A stretch of DNA of 64,000 bases from Cenococcum geophilum 1.58 (taxonomy: Eukaryota > Ascomycota > Dothideomycetes > Gloniales > Gloniaceae): contig KV748195.1 of NCBI GenBank assembly GCA_001692895.1, positions 1,054,001 to 1,118,000 on the forward strand. Direction: 5' to 3'. A program made the translations under genes and the position numbers. The notes beneath the pieces are model-generated. The model worked only from the letters and a program-made list of their open reading frames with translations, did not search any database and was not told the DNA's origin. Positions 21,135-32,400 of this stretch are shown here, piece after piece. The first letter of the stretch is position 1; every line of letters begins with the position of its first letter.

Positions 21135-23102
21135 CTACTTCCAGTACGTATATACCTTCGCCTCCCAATGCATTAGCGGTTCCCGACCAACCCACTCTCT
21201 TGGCACATCTCGATTCTGGGTGACTTCTCTCCAATCGGACCTATCCCTCTCTGGCCAATTCTCCACGAAATATTCGGTGCCGGGTGTCTCGTCATCCGAG
21301 AAGTTTGCTACGATAACCACTGGCGCATGGTTCGGCGCCCCACGCTTCCAAGCCATGATTTTCCCACCTCGACTCGCATCAACATGAATGAAATCCGTGA
21401 TGTTGTCACCAAGGGCAGGACATTCCTTCCGGAGACGCACAAGATTCGAGACATATGAGAAAACGCGAGAACGCCAGTCCTCCGTCTTGCGCGCGTAGTT
21501 CACCGGGTCAACTTGCTTCTGCGCAATCGGGCGGTCATGTTGATCGCAGAACTCCTCGCCAGCAAAGATCATCGGGATGCCGACTGCTGTTAGGAAGCAT
21601 GCAAATGCTAGTTTAGCGCGTCTTTCAATGTCTGTGACGTGATTACCGTCAAGAAAGTTGAAAAGTCGCTCTTTTCGGAAGCCCTCGGTGTCATGCGAAG
21701 TGATATAGTTTATTGCTTGCGCGCCATCCGTGAATGGATGGTCGCTGTCCAGTGTACAATTAACCATCTTGCGGACAGTCCAGCCGAAATCGTCACCTCC
21801 CGTAGACTCACCCAAGATAGCGGCCCGAAGACGTCTTTGAAATGGCTCGTTCCAGAGGGCATTGAGGGTGCCACTGGAGATCATGTCGATCGGATCGCTG
21901 AGTTCCTCACCAATGACGAGGAATTTGGCGTCGGATGAGGAATTATATCTTGATCGGTATAGCGCCCATGCGTCCTCCTTGTATGCTCGAATAAAATCGT
22001 AATTCGCAATATTGTTCACGCTGTCAAGCCGGTACCCTCCGACACCGAAATCTGACATCCACCGGTGCAGATGTGCTCGGTGAAAGGCCCAAGCAGGGTG
22101 GACATTTCCGGGGTTGCCCGATTGTGGATCGTAGGTGTTGGTGTTCTGAATATAGCGCCAGCTTTGCCCACCATAGCCGTTTCGGAGCTGGTTCGTGTGA
22201 GACTGGTAGCTGTCTGGGTTAGTTGGTTCATCTCTTGGATCGAGATGAAACTGCTTAGAGGCTATGTGTGTATATGGATCGTGCCCAAAAGCCATCACGA
22301 CGTCTGAGAATAGCCGAATATTCTGCGAATGGATTTTCTCAACCAATTTCACCAAACTCGAGGCCATGCCAAGGTCGAAGTCTGGAGCGAAGTAGTGAGC
22401 GGTAGCATAGCCCCATTCGCCCATCGGTTTTGCATCCGCAGCAGGCAGTAACTCGAGCGCATTGATGCCTAGGTCAGTTAGAATAGCTTCAGTGGCAATT
22501 GCTGGAATATCACTGAAGCGGTCGCCAACAGTTGCCAAGTCAAATAAAGCGAGGACATCAATGAAGGTGCCGACATCAACTTCAACGGTTCCAATCTCTT
22601 TGGGTTTAGCCCATGAAGCTGGGAGTTCATAGATGACCAAGTGATTATTGTCTGGAATGGCGTCCTGCGCTGGGGTTGCTACTACATCTGGCTCATTTCC
22701 GTCTATGTCGCATGGCCACAATTTATCATTGCGGAACCTGATAACAGCACCTGGCTGTACTCTCTCTTCTCGAGTCTGCGTAATTCTGTAATCTACGGTG
22801 TACGCGATCGGATCAGTGACCTGGATTATTCCTAGACTATCTGCCGAGGTATCTTCAATCTCGAACCAGTAGTGATAAATTTTACCGTCCTCCAATGGTG
22901 GATCGATGTCATGTGGATCGAGTTCCCAGAGGTCAGGTTGATTCGAGGTCACGAGTTGACCTTGAAAAACCTTATTGAAAGTAGCAGGGGGGCCGAGGTC
23001 GAGAGTGCCTAATATCAATTGAGGATATTTTGCTCCAGCTGACTGAGCGGGTATCCAGAGTACAAATTTTTCTCTGCGACGTTCCAGGATATCGAAAGCC
23101 AT
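21135..23102 (-). CDS. GH13 family glycoside hydrolase (amylase/pullulanase/trehalohydrolase-like), intronless
   Basis: 655 aa, probably acting on alpha-1,4/1,6-glucans in the cytosol, since no signal peptide or membrane segment is seen. The N-terminal portion (about 1-140) looks like an early-set/CBM48-type beta domain (YHYWFEIED), as in branching enzymes, type I pullulanases and malto-oligosyltrehalose trehalohydrolases. The GH13 barrel has region I SDVVMAFGHD (266-275), region II GYRLDSV (356-362, nucleophile Asp360), region III VIGEELSD (396-403, acid/base Glu399) and region IV ITSHDTEG (467-474, His470-Asp471). All catalytic residues are present. A C-terminal beta domain follows (about 560-655, VIVANFSDDE). 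In region I, FGHD replaces the common xNH, a deviation worth noting. Start: the frame opens at 23207, but ATG 23102 begins the conserved domain (MAFDILERRREKF), and a TATA-like element at 23234-23241 would place the transcript start close to 23207. Subfamily not resolved from sequence alone. Confidence 0.88.
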   Translation of the reverse strand: MAFDILERRREKFVLWIPAQSAGAKYPQLILGTLDLGPPATFNKVFQGQLVTSNQPDLWELDPHDIDPPLEDGKIYHYWFEIEDTSADSLGIIQVTDPIAYTVDYRITQTREERVQPGAVIRFRNDKLWPCDIDGNEPDVVATPAQDAIPDNNHLVIYELPASWAKPKEIGTVEVDVGTFIDVLALFDLATVGDRFSDIPAIATEAILTDLGINALELLPAADAKPMGEWGYATAHYFAPDFDLGMASSLVKLVEKIHSQNIRLFSDVVMAFGHDPYTHIASKQFHLDPRDEPTNPDSYQSHTNQLRNGYGGQSWRYIQNTNTYDPQSGNPGNVHPAWAFHRAHLHRWMSDFGVGGYRLDSVNNIANYDFIRAYKEDAWALYRSRYNSSSDAKFLVIGEELSDPIDMISSGTLNALWNEPFQRRLRAAILGESTGGDDFGWTVRKMVNCTLDSDHPFTDGAQAINYITSHDTEGFRKERLFNFLDGNHVTDIERRAKLAFACFLTAVGIPMIFAGEEFCDQHDRPIAQKQVDPVNYARKTEDWRSRVFSYVSNLVRLRKECPALGDNITDFIHVDASRGGKIMAWKRGAPNHAPVVIVANFSDDETPGTEYFVENWPERDRSDWREVTQNRDVPREWVGREPLMHWEAKVYTYWK

Positions 23103-23956
23103 CTGCGAATTTGTAAGGGTAGACCAGCTAAGTACTAAGATGTGTAAATTAGATGAATTGCTTCGGGTGGAGGGGGGTATGTTCAGAGTACAAAAATAAG
23201 AGTACATTAGGTGGGGAAAAGAAGTTGGTTGACTTATATATGTTCAAATGACATTTGAGGGGATCAGAGCTGAAGACAGGCTGAAAATTCAGCCGTGGGC
23301 GCTCCTGCATGAGATGCAGCTGCCAAGAGAGTCAACACATAACAGCAACTTCCATATAAGCAAAGCTGAGCACGCATTAGAGATGGAGCTGACATCCCCA
23401 ATGCTTCTAGATTTGAAAAAAAGCAACAATTGAGTCACCAGCTTGCCCGAAACTTGAATGTTCATACCGGCCATAGCTCGCAGTCGCACAGCGTTGCAAG
23501 CCACAATCCCACCGATATTTTGCTTTTAAACGTTATCTTCACCACACTTGAATATGGCTGACACTTGAGACATATATTGGACGACGAAGATAAATGTTTG
23601 ATTCAAGTTCAAATGAGTGGTGGCTAGCAACGTGTCTGCCAAGCAAGGGCGCGGTATCAGGCGTTGATAATCCTACCCTTCCAACACCTTCGCGGCATCT
23701 GTCAGGGCTTGCATGGCGATAAACTGCAACTGCAGACCTAGACTAATCCTAGCGACTCAACTCTATTCCCATCGTTTAGCCTCCTTGATACATTCAGCCT
23801 CCCGCTTCCACCCCCCCTCTGGCAAAAAATTATTTCGCTACGGTAGCGGGCTCGCTAAATTGCCACTGACTGTACAGTAATTATAGCGAACGCATGTGCC
23901 TGGACCTTTTTGGTTGCCCTAGAGATTCGCCTTGGTTGGCTAGGAGAATTAAATTA
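23103..23956 (-). promoter_or_regulatory. GH13 upstream region
   Basis: Un-RIPped intergenic DNA. TTATATATG at about 23234-23242 reads CATATATAA on the minus strand, a TATA-like element about 135 bp before ATG 23102. Small overlapping frames at 23248-23433 (+) and 23289-23504 (-) have no domain and are not called. Near 23850-23910, CGCTACGGTAGCGGGCTCGC and TATAGCGAACGC hint at another short repeat remnant. The last six bases (AAATTA, 23951-23956) are the left target duplication of the next element. Confidence 0.45.
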
Positions 23957-24668
23957 AGGTCGCCACTATTTATACACCCCCTAAATGATACACGTACACC
24001 CCCCAATTGATACACATACACCCCCTACCTCATTTGGTTTAGACGCTCCCTCATTAAGTTAGAATATCACGTGCGTTTGACTTGTTTGCGCCTACATCGC
24101 GAAAATCAAAGTGCGCGCTATGTAAGTTTTATAACTGCAACCTCACGATCAAGTCTTGATTTTAGTTATAGTATAAGTAGTAGAGTCTAAATTTGGATCG
24201 CGCCTGAGTTAATTAATTGAATTGCGCAGTGCTTTGTGAGGCGTCGCGCAAACTAATTTGGGTGCTGCTACCTCTGCTTCGCGCCCACGCCTGCGCCCAC
24301 GCCTGCGCCCACGCCTGCGCCCACCCCGCGCCCGCGCGTGCGCCCGGTGGGACCTAAATCAACACCTCTGCTTCGCATTTAAGAGCCTGCAATTATAGAG
24401 CGTCGCGGCGGTCGGCCAATTAACTCTATAACTAGCTCTACAATTGCCAATCGCGTCAATAGATTAATTCGTAGAGAGCCCTTAGCATTTGAGCGAAATA
24501 CTATGGACTCGCACTTTGATTTTCGTGATGCAGGCGCAAACAAATCAAACGCACGTGATATTCTAACTTAATGAGGAAGCATCTAAACCAAATAAGGTAG
24601 GGGGTGTATGCGTATCAATTGGGGGGTGTACGTGTATCATTTAGGGGGTGTATGAATAGTGGCGACCT
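23957..24668. mobile_element. 712-bp foldback/MITE-like element with 159-bp terminal inverted repeats
   Basis: The ends are inverted repeats of 159 bp (23957-24115 and 24510-24668) starting AGGTCGCCACTATT, flanked by the direct repeat AAATTA (23951-23956 and 24669-24674). The two arms differ at eight positions, all transitions, as RIP would produce. Inside each arm the motif TACACCCCCT/AAATGATACACG is repeated about three times at a 19-20 bp period. The centre carries a GC-rich 12-bp minisatellite and no coding frame. Superfamily unknown: a 6-bp duplication fits none of the common fungal families neatly. Confidence 0.88.
24281..24345 (+). repeat. 12-bp GC-rich minisatellite inside the foldback element
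   Basis: About four to five tandem units of GCGCCCACGCCT, decaying into CGCCCGCGCGTGCGCCC. It is bounded on both sides by ACCTCTGCTTCGC copies (near 24270 and 24365). It is the most GC-rich point of the island and is untouched by RIP-type decay. Confidence 0.8.
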
Positions 24669-24674
24669 AAATTA

Positions 24675-24782
24675 AAGACATACGCTTCCTTTTCTCTCCC
24701 TTAACCACGCCTTTGTTATGGCCACCAAATCGCGAATATAACGCTGTTTCCACAATTACTAACTAATAAAATTTGGTAATAT
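24675..24782. other. Pre-insertion host or repeat DNA with hAT-1 left TSD
   Basis: Short unassigned stretch between the foldback element and hAT-1. Its last eight bases, GGTAATAT (24775-24782), recur at 52310-52317 on the far side of the nest. Confidence 0.6.
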
Positions 24783-24944
24783 CAGGGTGGTCAAAAATAA
24801 AATCTTATCAGATAAGATCCGATAAATAATCGTTATTTGTTATCTTATTTATTCGCTTAATTTAAATAATCTCTTGGCGTCCCCTACCAAAATCTCTGAC
24901 CCTATACTATAATTCTCTATTCTAAATTAGGTATTATATAAGTA

Positions 24945-26710
24945 ATGGCTTTAGAAGTGGACTCTTTTCTTATTATAAGCACCGTCGGCTTAATTAACAC
25001 TAAAACTACCAACCGTGGTAGGAAAACAGCGTCAATCTATAAGTATACCCGCGAACTATATGCTGGAGACATAACATATAATAAAAAGGGCAGCTTACTT
25101 ATCTACTGTCTATAATGCTCGTACGCTAGAATATTAACTACTAATATACGCTATTACTTAAAGTCGAGTTATAGAATTATTAATATTCTACAGGAAAGTT
25201 ATACAAAAGTAGCAGTAAATGCGAAGCTATAGGAACTATATAATAAAGTATTAGTTTAAACGGGGACAGACGATATTAATTTATATATACTTAAGAAGGT
25301 TCTTAATAAGGAAGTTATTAACAAGCCCTTATAGACTTAATTGTTGTACGAAATCTTTCTTTTTAGGCTGTTAAGTAAAAAGAATTCCATGTTTTTTCTA
25401 AGGATCTTAACCTATATTTAGGGAGCGTTATTACTTTAAGTTATGCGGTTATTATAAGAATAATTCATGTTTTTTCTAAGGATCTTAACCTATATTTAGG
25501 GAGCGTTATTACTTTAAGTTATGCGGTTATTATAAGAATAATTAATAATTTATTTTAATTAAAAATGGACATTATATAAAAGAAACTCTAGTCTGCGTTA
25601 ATACGAATTTATTTCTTTATTAATATCTAGACCTCTCTAAATAACTACCTCCTTCTTGCAGTCTGCGCTTACTTTATTAATAGTAAGGAGAGGCTATAAA
25701 AGGCTATTCTTAGTCTTTGTACGGTTTTAAGTTATAGTGGAGAAGATTAATAGGATATAGTACTTCTAGTAATGCAGGAATATATAATTACGCGAAAAAT
25801 CGGAGCTCTTATTGCCGATAACTCTAGCATAAATAACACGCTCTATTGTACGATAAGTTAATATCTTTTAGAGAAAGAGGACGTTAGATAGAATCCTATA
25901 TACTAGTAGATCCGTTATTTAAGTTATATTATTAATCTTACTATTTAGGCTTTTCTCATTTAGGGTATAATTAACGTCTAGTGGATTAAGTTATACGAAG
26001 ATTAAGAAGAAAATGGGAAAGAGCTAAGTAAGAAGGAGAAGGAGGAGAAGGAGGAGCGGTTTTAGGGAATGAGCGTCCTTGGGAAGCTTTATAATATAGT
26101 TATATATACCTACTCCTTGGTTAGTTATATAAAGCAGTTTATAGATCTTATAGGACGAAGAATTCCACTTAATAATCGTATGAGATGGAATAGCTAGTAT
26201 TAGGTATTAACTATTGCAATTAATAAGAAGATGGAGGTTAATGCGTATATAGACGCAAACTTAAATATACTTAAGAAGGACTCTTTTACTTTATAAGACT
26301 AGCAACTCCTTTATATAATAAAGAATTTTCTCTACCTTTTTTACTGGGTAATTTTAGAAACGTAAGAAGATAAAGTAACACTTAACTGCGTGCTTTGTAT
26401 AATGGATATACTAATTAAATATATAGATTTATCTCTTATACGTCTTCTTCCCTTTCTTTTTTCTATTAAAACTAATACTGTATAACAGTAGTAGCATAGG
26501 TTAGGTAATAAAGTTCTTAAAACTTAAATTTAGCGTTGCTGGGCTAAGTTTAACTAGTATTATTAGCAAACTAATAATTTACGCTTATACACCGCTACAC
26601 TTATTCTTTACCTATTTCGCTATATAGTATACATTAAGAAAGTTTAAAAGAAGGAGTAGTAAAAAGCTGCGCTGTTAAGGGTAAAGGGGCTCTAGACGAG
26701 GTACTAAAAC
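24945..26710 (+). pseudogene. hAT-1 transposase, N-terminal and central part
   Basis: ATG 24945 opens MALEVDSFLII, followed by a BED-type zinc finger (YKYTRELYAGD, then YCL*CSYA, then YYLKSSY, with one His lost). The core reads IGALIADNSSINNTL near 25800-25845, then INLTIQAFLIQGI, RMRWNSQY near 26180 and further hAT-like sequence to the insertion point. TAA/TAG codons replace CAG, CAA and TGG throughout. A 78-bp perfect duplication lies in it at 25388-25543. The protein continues at 51751 after the nest. Confidence 0.85.
25388..25543 (+). repeat. 78-bp perfect tandem duplication
   Basis: Units 25388-25465 and 25466-25543 are identical at all 78 positions, beginning CATGTTTTTTCTAAGG. The host sequence is heavily RIP-mutated, so the duplication must have arisen after mutation stopped, or be an assembly artefact. 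Confidence 0.9.
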
Positions 26711-26978
26711 TATTATAGCGCTAGTAGAAATTAGTGGATTATAGCTAATAAATATTGGTAGATTATAATTGATAGTTATAGACAGTCGCAGAGAGTTTTA
26801 TACAGTTTTAGATAATTGCCGTTACGTAACTAAAGGATTGTATATAACGTTAAGCGGCGCTACCCTTTATCTCCTTTTCTTTCTCTAGCTTTAGATCCTT
26901 GTTTATAGATAATCTAATTATATAGGCTTACGCGACCCTTTTACTGTGCTTATGCCTTAATTAACTAAGTCGCTAATA
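26711..26978 (+). repeat. Gypsy-1 C 5' LTR
   Basis: 268 bp, starting TATTATAGCGCTAG (TG changed to TA) and ending AAGTCGCTAATA. It contains an internal array of decamer-like units around GATAGTTATAGACAGTCGCA that is absent from the shorter LTRs of B, G and H. Confidence 0.88.
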
Positions 26979-29213
26979 TTATTTAAAGCTTATCTACTCT
27001 TCTTCCTAAGAAGGAACTAAAAAATATTTATAGATTATAAATAAGAATAGAATATAGAAGCAGACCTAAAGACTATTACTAAAACTTAAAGAATAGAAAA
27101 GAATAATAAGATCTATAGAATACGTATAGACTAGAACTCCTATAGAATCCTACTAAAAGTTATCTTAATAACTATACTACTATTCTAAGAAATATAGTAG
27201 CCGGTAAAGCAGCTGTAGGACCCTTAAATAACTCTAATAGTAAAATAGCAACTATCTTAAACTCCTAGGAGGAGTTTATAGTAGCTAACGCTAAAATTAA
27301 ATAACTTTAGAAGCTGCTTAAAGCTAGAGAACCCCCTATACCTAGTAAAGAGTTATTAAATACCTAAAGACTTGCTATAGTTCTTAAGACCCTAGCCTAA
27401 CGGATAGCATTAGTATTATTACGGTCCGCGAAGGTTATAAACCCCCTATTACTTACAAACGAAACTAACCCTATATTTAATAATTAGAAGCTTTAATTAT
27501 AGAATAAGCTTAAAGTTAATACGGACTACTTTCCTATTACTTAGGCTGAAATAGCCTACGTCTTTAGCTGTACCGGTAGGGATATATAGACGTACCTATG
27601 TCCGCGATATATATAGGACTTAGTAGATCCCTTCCTTTCTAAAGAAGAAATAATTATTTACCTATCTTCTATCTATAGGGACCCCTTTAAAGTATAAAAT
27701 ACCCGACTTAATTATAAAAGCCTAAATATAAAAACAATAGAGACTTTCTTAGCTTTTTAGACCCGCTTTCTACACCTAACCGGCTAGGCTTAAATTCCCT
27801 AAAAAGATCTAATACTAAACCTATTTGATAAGCTTACCCTAGACCTATAGCAAGCTGTATTACTAGTTTTTACTACTATATAAACGCTAAAGGAACTTAT
27901 AAACTAGTGCTTAGCTATTAACTAAGGCCTCCGCTAAATTAAGGTACGCGCTAAATAGTATAAGGCTAGAAACCCTTTAAATTAGACTATAAGCAATATA
28001 AAAACGGCCTATAATACCCTAGTACAATCGGCAACCCCTATAGCACTACCTATATAGCCCGCCGCTAATTTAGTAGCTAGCCGTACAGTTAGTCCTACTA
28101 TAGGTTTAATAAATGCTCGGCTTATATATAGTAACCCCTATATATAGGCCCTTAGTAATTAAGGAGCTTACTTCTCTTATAGTTAAAAAGGTTACTATAT
28201 AAAGGATTGCCTAATAAATATAACAACGGATAAGGTTCTGTTAATCTAAAAAAAAATAGCATAGAGTTAGAAAAAGAGGAACCCTAAAGGAAGACTCCTC
28301 TTTAGGGTTAAAAGGGATCGATATATTAAATATTAATTTAGATTAGCTAGTTAGTAGAAAAAGCTACACTATCCCTTATACTTTATTCCGTAATAGATAT
28401 TAAGTTTTAACTTCTACTTTAGCTAACTCTAAAGTAAATGCCCTTACCTTAATAGTTACTTAGTATGCTATAAAGCTAGCTAACTTTTTAAATACATTTT
28501 TTAAAGAACTGCCTAAACTAATTCCTATCCGCGGGTATAACGGGCGGATAGGGCCACCTATTATAACTATCTTGCGGATTTACCTCTATATTAACAGATA
28601 AAGGTAGTATAATATCCCCTTCCTTATTACGGACCTAGGTACCTATAATATAATTTTAGGGCAAAAATAGCTAGCCTATTTAGGCTTACAGCTTAACGTA
28701 TAGAGTAGATAGCTTATCTAGCCTAAAACCTTACCTCTAACCCCTTCCTTTATAAAAGAAATTAGTATTATAATAGAAAACCTTATACGGCCCTAGATTA
28801 ATACTATTTACTAGGCTAGTGCTATATATAAAGACTAGGCTTTTAAGAAATATATATAGCTTAATTTGCAATAGATCTGTATATTATGTTGCCCCTAAAC
28901 TACCTATATCATACTACCCGCATTAAAGACCTAGAAAGTTAGTAGTAATTTAAAAAAAACCCCTATAGGGGGCTTAGGCCCTATATAGTTATAAAAAACA
29001 GTAAGGGATATTAGATATTATACTAAACTAATAGATTAGAGGGATAACCTATAAAAGATAGAATAGGAGCTAAGAAAGATTATAAACCCTAAACTGTAAA
29101 ATACGGTTTAGAAAATAGCTATAAGGAAACTAGTAAACCTTCTACTAGTTAATATTTACTATATTAATGCCGTAGGATTTTACTAGAACTTAGTTTAGTT
29201 TAATATTATTACC
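26979..29213 (+). pseudogene. Gypsy-1 C gag and protease region
   Basis: Stop-riddled + strand gag. A CCHC zinc knuckle lies at 28166-28213 (GAYFSYS*KGYYIKDC; first two Cys changed to Tyr and one His to Tyr). Downstream, IRGYNGRIGPPIITI near 28530-28570 and the following segment match the protease region of H near 61170. It is cut at 29213 by the Copia element D; the last five bases (TTACC) are that insertion's target duplication. Confidence 0.82.
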
Positions 29214-29457
29214 TGTTTGTATTAACTTAATAATATAATTAAGTTATATCCCGGGGCACGAAATACGTATAGTACTGTATGCTCTTTAGGATGGTGGTAA
29301 CTGTCGATTCTATTAAGGTAGACTACGTAGTCTATATACTGACGCACCTCCCCCCTAATTAGTTAGTGCTTTATAAGTACACCAGACGAGTAAGCGGGTA
29401 GTTGGTGCACCGAACGCGTAAGCACGTGGTTGGTATAATAGGTGCTGTAATTATACA
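29214..29457 (-). repeat. Copia-1 D LTR (3' LTR in element sense)
   Basis: 244 bp, TGTTTGTATTAAC to TGTAATTATACA. It keeps the original TG and CA ends. It contains the CTACGTAG palindrome and several ACGCGTAAGC-type units. Confidence 0.9.
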
Positions 29458-32400
29458 CTGGCGGTACTTGGAAAATAAAACTACTTATATACAGCCTCCG
29501 TAATTGCCTTAATAGAACTATAAAACACGTAAGAAAATATATAGGAAATCCCTCCCGAGGTGCCTTCCGGGCTGCCTTCTAGACGGTGCTCTAAGCTGGC
29601 CGTAAGTCCTGCTTACGGCCCATAAATAAACCGTACGGCCTTCCGATAGGCCGTAAATAAACCATAAGTGCTCTGTTAGTCTCGCTCTACCTATTTTATA
29701 ACCTTTAGGTTAAGCTTATTTATGTTAATTAGGGTTTTAAGGGCTTAACACGGCTTTGCCTTAGTTATAGCGTCTGCTAGGTTGTCTCCGCTACTGATTT
29801 ATTTAACCTCCATAATCTTACGTCATTTATAGGCCTGACATAAGCATATTAAGTCGACTATAAGCCTCTTCTTTTATGTCGTACCTAGTTTGACTAGGCA
29901 GTTATAGAGAGACTTTAAATTGGTGTATAAAACTAGGGGTAGCTGCTCTAATTGTAGGATCTTCTAGATCGTTAATTTGATTGCGGCTGCTATATTAAAG
30001 CCATGGGCTAGTATATATAGTTTAGAAGCTAGTATACTGCGGGTTACTTATTTACACTTAATTAAAGACTAGTGCAGAATATTTGCGTTCTAATTATAGT
30101 CCGTAAGTACGATTATAAAGCTAATTTGCGATAATAGGTGTCTGTTATTGGTAAAGGAGGCGTCCGTAAATACTATTACGCTAATAGAATTTAGGTCTAG
30201 TGGTATAAAAGTAAGTCCTCTTATTACATTGTTAATCTGCTATTAAATACGCTTATTAAGCTATTTAATATTTTCTTCTTATAGATTTACTGCCTAGGCC
30301 GTAAAGGATAAGTTATAGGCAGATTTAGGTTAGCAGACTGTAGCAATATAGGCGCCTCTTGCACGCTATACAGCGTATTAGTTCTTTATATTTATGGTCT
30401 TATAGGTCTCTCCGCGGGAACTAGTAAGGTTTATAGGCTTTACTATAATAAGCTTTAGGTTTTAAGCTTGGCGTTCCTAGGTTAGCTAGATTAAGTTGCC
30501 CTTTTATATAATTAGGCCTCCGTTAAACTTAATTGGGGTTTGCTTAATTAACTGCTTTTACGGCTTTGCTAGGAACTTAGCTTCTTATAGTTTAGTCTCT
30601 TTAGCATCTATAAATGTCCGGTCCGCTAAAAAGAGGGTATTATCTATTTAGAGTCTAATAATACTAAGGCCGTTTAATAGGGTGTATAGGAGGCAGGGGT
30701 TATAGGTCGACTATTCTATCTTAAGTTTATAGACGTAATGTTAGTAATATGTCTTAAACCAGTGGTTTCTAGCTTCTGGCACTTTATAAAGTAGTTTTAT
30801 AACTTATAAAATTATTCCTAGTTATAAATTAAACTTAAGCAGTAGTTATATAAAGATGTCCCTACTTAGGTAGGTATTAGACTATACATAGGCTTGTAAG
30901 ATATCCCGTAAGTAGAGGGCTATAGGTTTTATTTGCTGTAGTCTAGGTATAAGCGTAAGTATAATCCGTTAACTAACCCATTAAATTGTGGGCGATTGTG
31001 TAAGGACTAAGTCTTTCCCTTAGTTGTTATAAGCTTATATAATAAGCCTTGACTTTTTAAAGGCTTTATTAGTACTAGGGTGCTTAATTTTATTAATAAA
31101 GCGCGAGTTGAATATATGGACGCCTTGCGGAACGTCTCTCTCTATTATAACCGTAAAGACGCCCTTTTTAAGTAGTCCGTTAATCTCTTTACGTTATAAG
31201 TCCATAAATGGGGTTTCCTATACTAGAACTAATATATCTGTAGGTGGAGATTGCCTTGCGGATATTTCTGCGGAGGTTAGGTAATTTTTTATTATAGGGT
31301 TCTTAGTTATAGGATGCTTTTAGAGGCGTTTTTGGCCACGCTTTATAGTAGGTTTAGTAGGTTTAGTAGGTTTAGTAGGTTTTTGGGGGACTTCTAGGGT
31401 AGGTAAGAGTGCTTCTAGTTTATCTAGCTTAACGTTATAGGTGTTTTTGGGCCGAAAGTAGGGTTTTACGGACGTGCTCCTAAAGCTGGTTGGTCTACTA
31501 GGGAGTTATATATAGTATGTTTCGTTTTTTACGGCTAGTAAATGGTAAGGTCCCATTTAATTGCCGCTTTTACGCTATATAAGGACTTTAAAATTAAGCG
31601 GGAGGTTATAAACTAAGGTTGTATCTAGTCCGTTACGGTAATATAGGGCGCTATTAACTGCTTGTTTGGCCCGTAATTTGACTATTTCGGTTATTGCCTT
31701 CTATATTATAGCTGCTTGTTCCGTAATAGATGGGGTAGGAGGGCCTAGGTTACTTATTCTTAGGTAGGCTCCGTAGATTAAAAGGGTGGGTACTAGTCCG
31801 TCTAGGCTAACGGTGTTATTAACGGCTTTTACGGCTATCTATAGAGCTAGTTCCTTTTAGATGTCCTTATATTCGTCCGTAATAATTTAGTAAGCTTTCT
31901 ATAAGGCTGGATAAGCTTACTTAATAAGCCTAATAGACTAATGCGCCTTGACTAGAATAGCTTTTATTAATATAGCTATGGCCGTAATATACTACTGGAA
32001 TTCCTTACTGATAAAGTTCCTACTGGTGTTATAGGTAATATACTGCGGAGGTTTGACGTATGTGTTAATCTAGTAGGTCCGTAAAATATCCTATATGTGC
32101 TTTGTGGATATATTTTATAACTAGCGGGTGGCTTAATAATGGGTTGCCTTATTAATTATATATAGTACTAGGCTGCCGTTAATGTATATAATATCTACGT
32201 ATACTAAGTGGTTAAAGTTAAGATCCTTATAAAGGGTAAACTTAAATTGGCCTAGGGAACGTCCGTATTTCTAGTAGTAGGAGTAATATTTAGTTAGGTG
32301 ATTAATTGCCTTCCTATTAACGTCGTTATGTCTAGAGCGTTTAAGGACTCTATATAGCTTTTTAGCTAATAGGTGGCTAAAATGGCGGTATAGGCGGTGG

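Noticed and set aside
21639-22835. Several + strand frames of 64-99 codons
   Set aside because: Antisense shadows of the conserved GH13 gene.
23103-23207. Upstream ATG at 23207 as the GH13 start (690 aa)
   Set aside because: The extra 35 residues are Ser/Thr-rich with no conservation signal, and the TATA-like element at 23234-23241 would put the transcript start about at that ATG. ATG 23102 is preferred but not proven.
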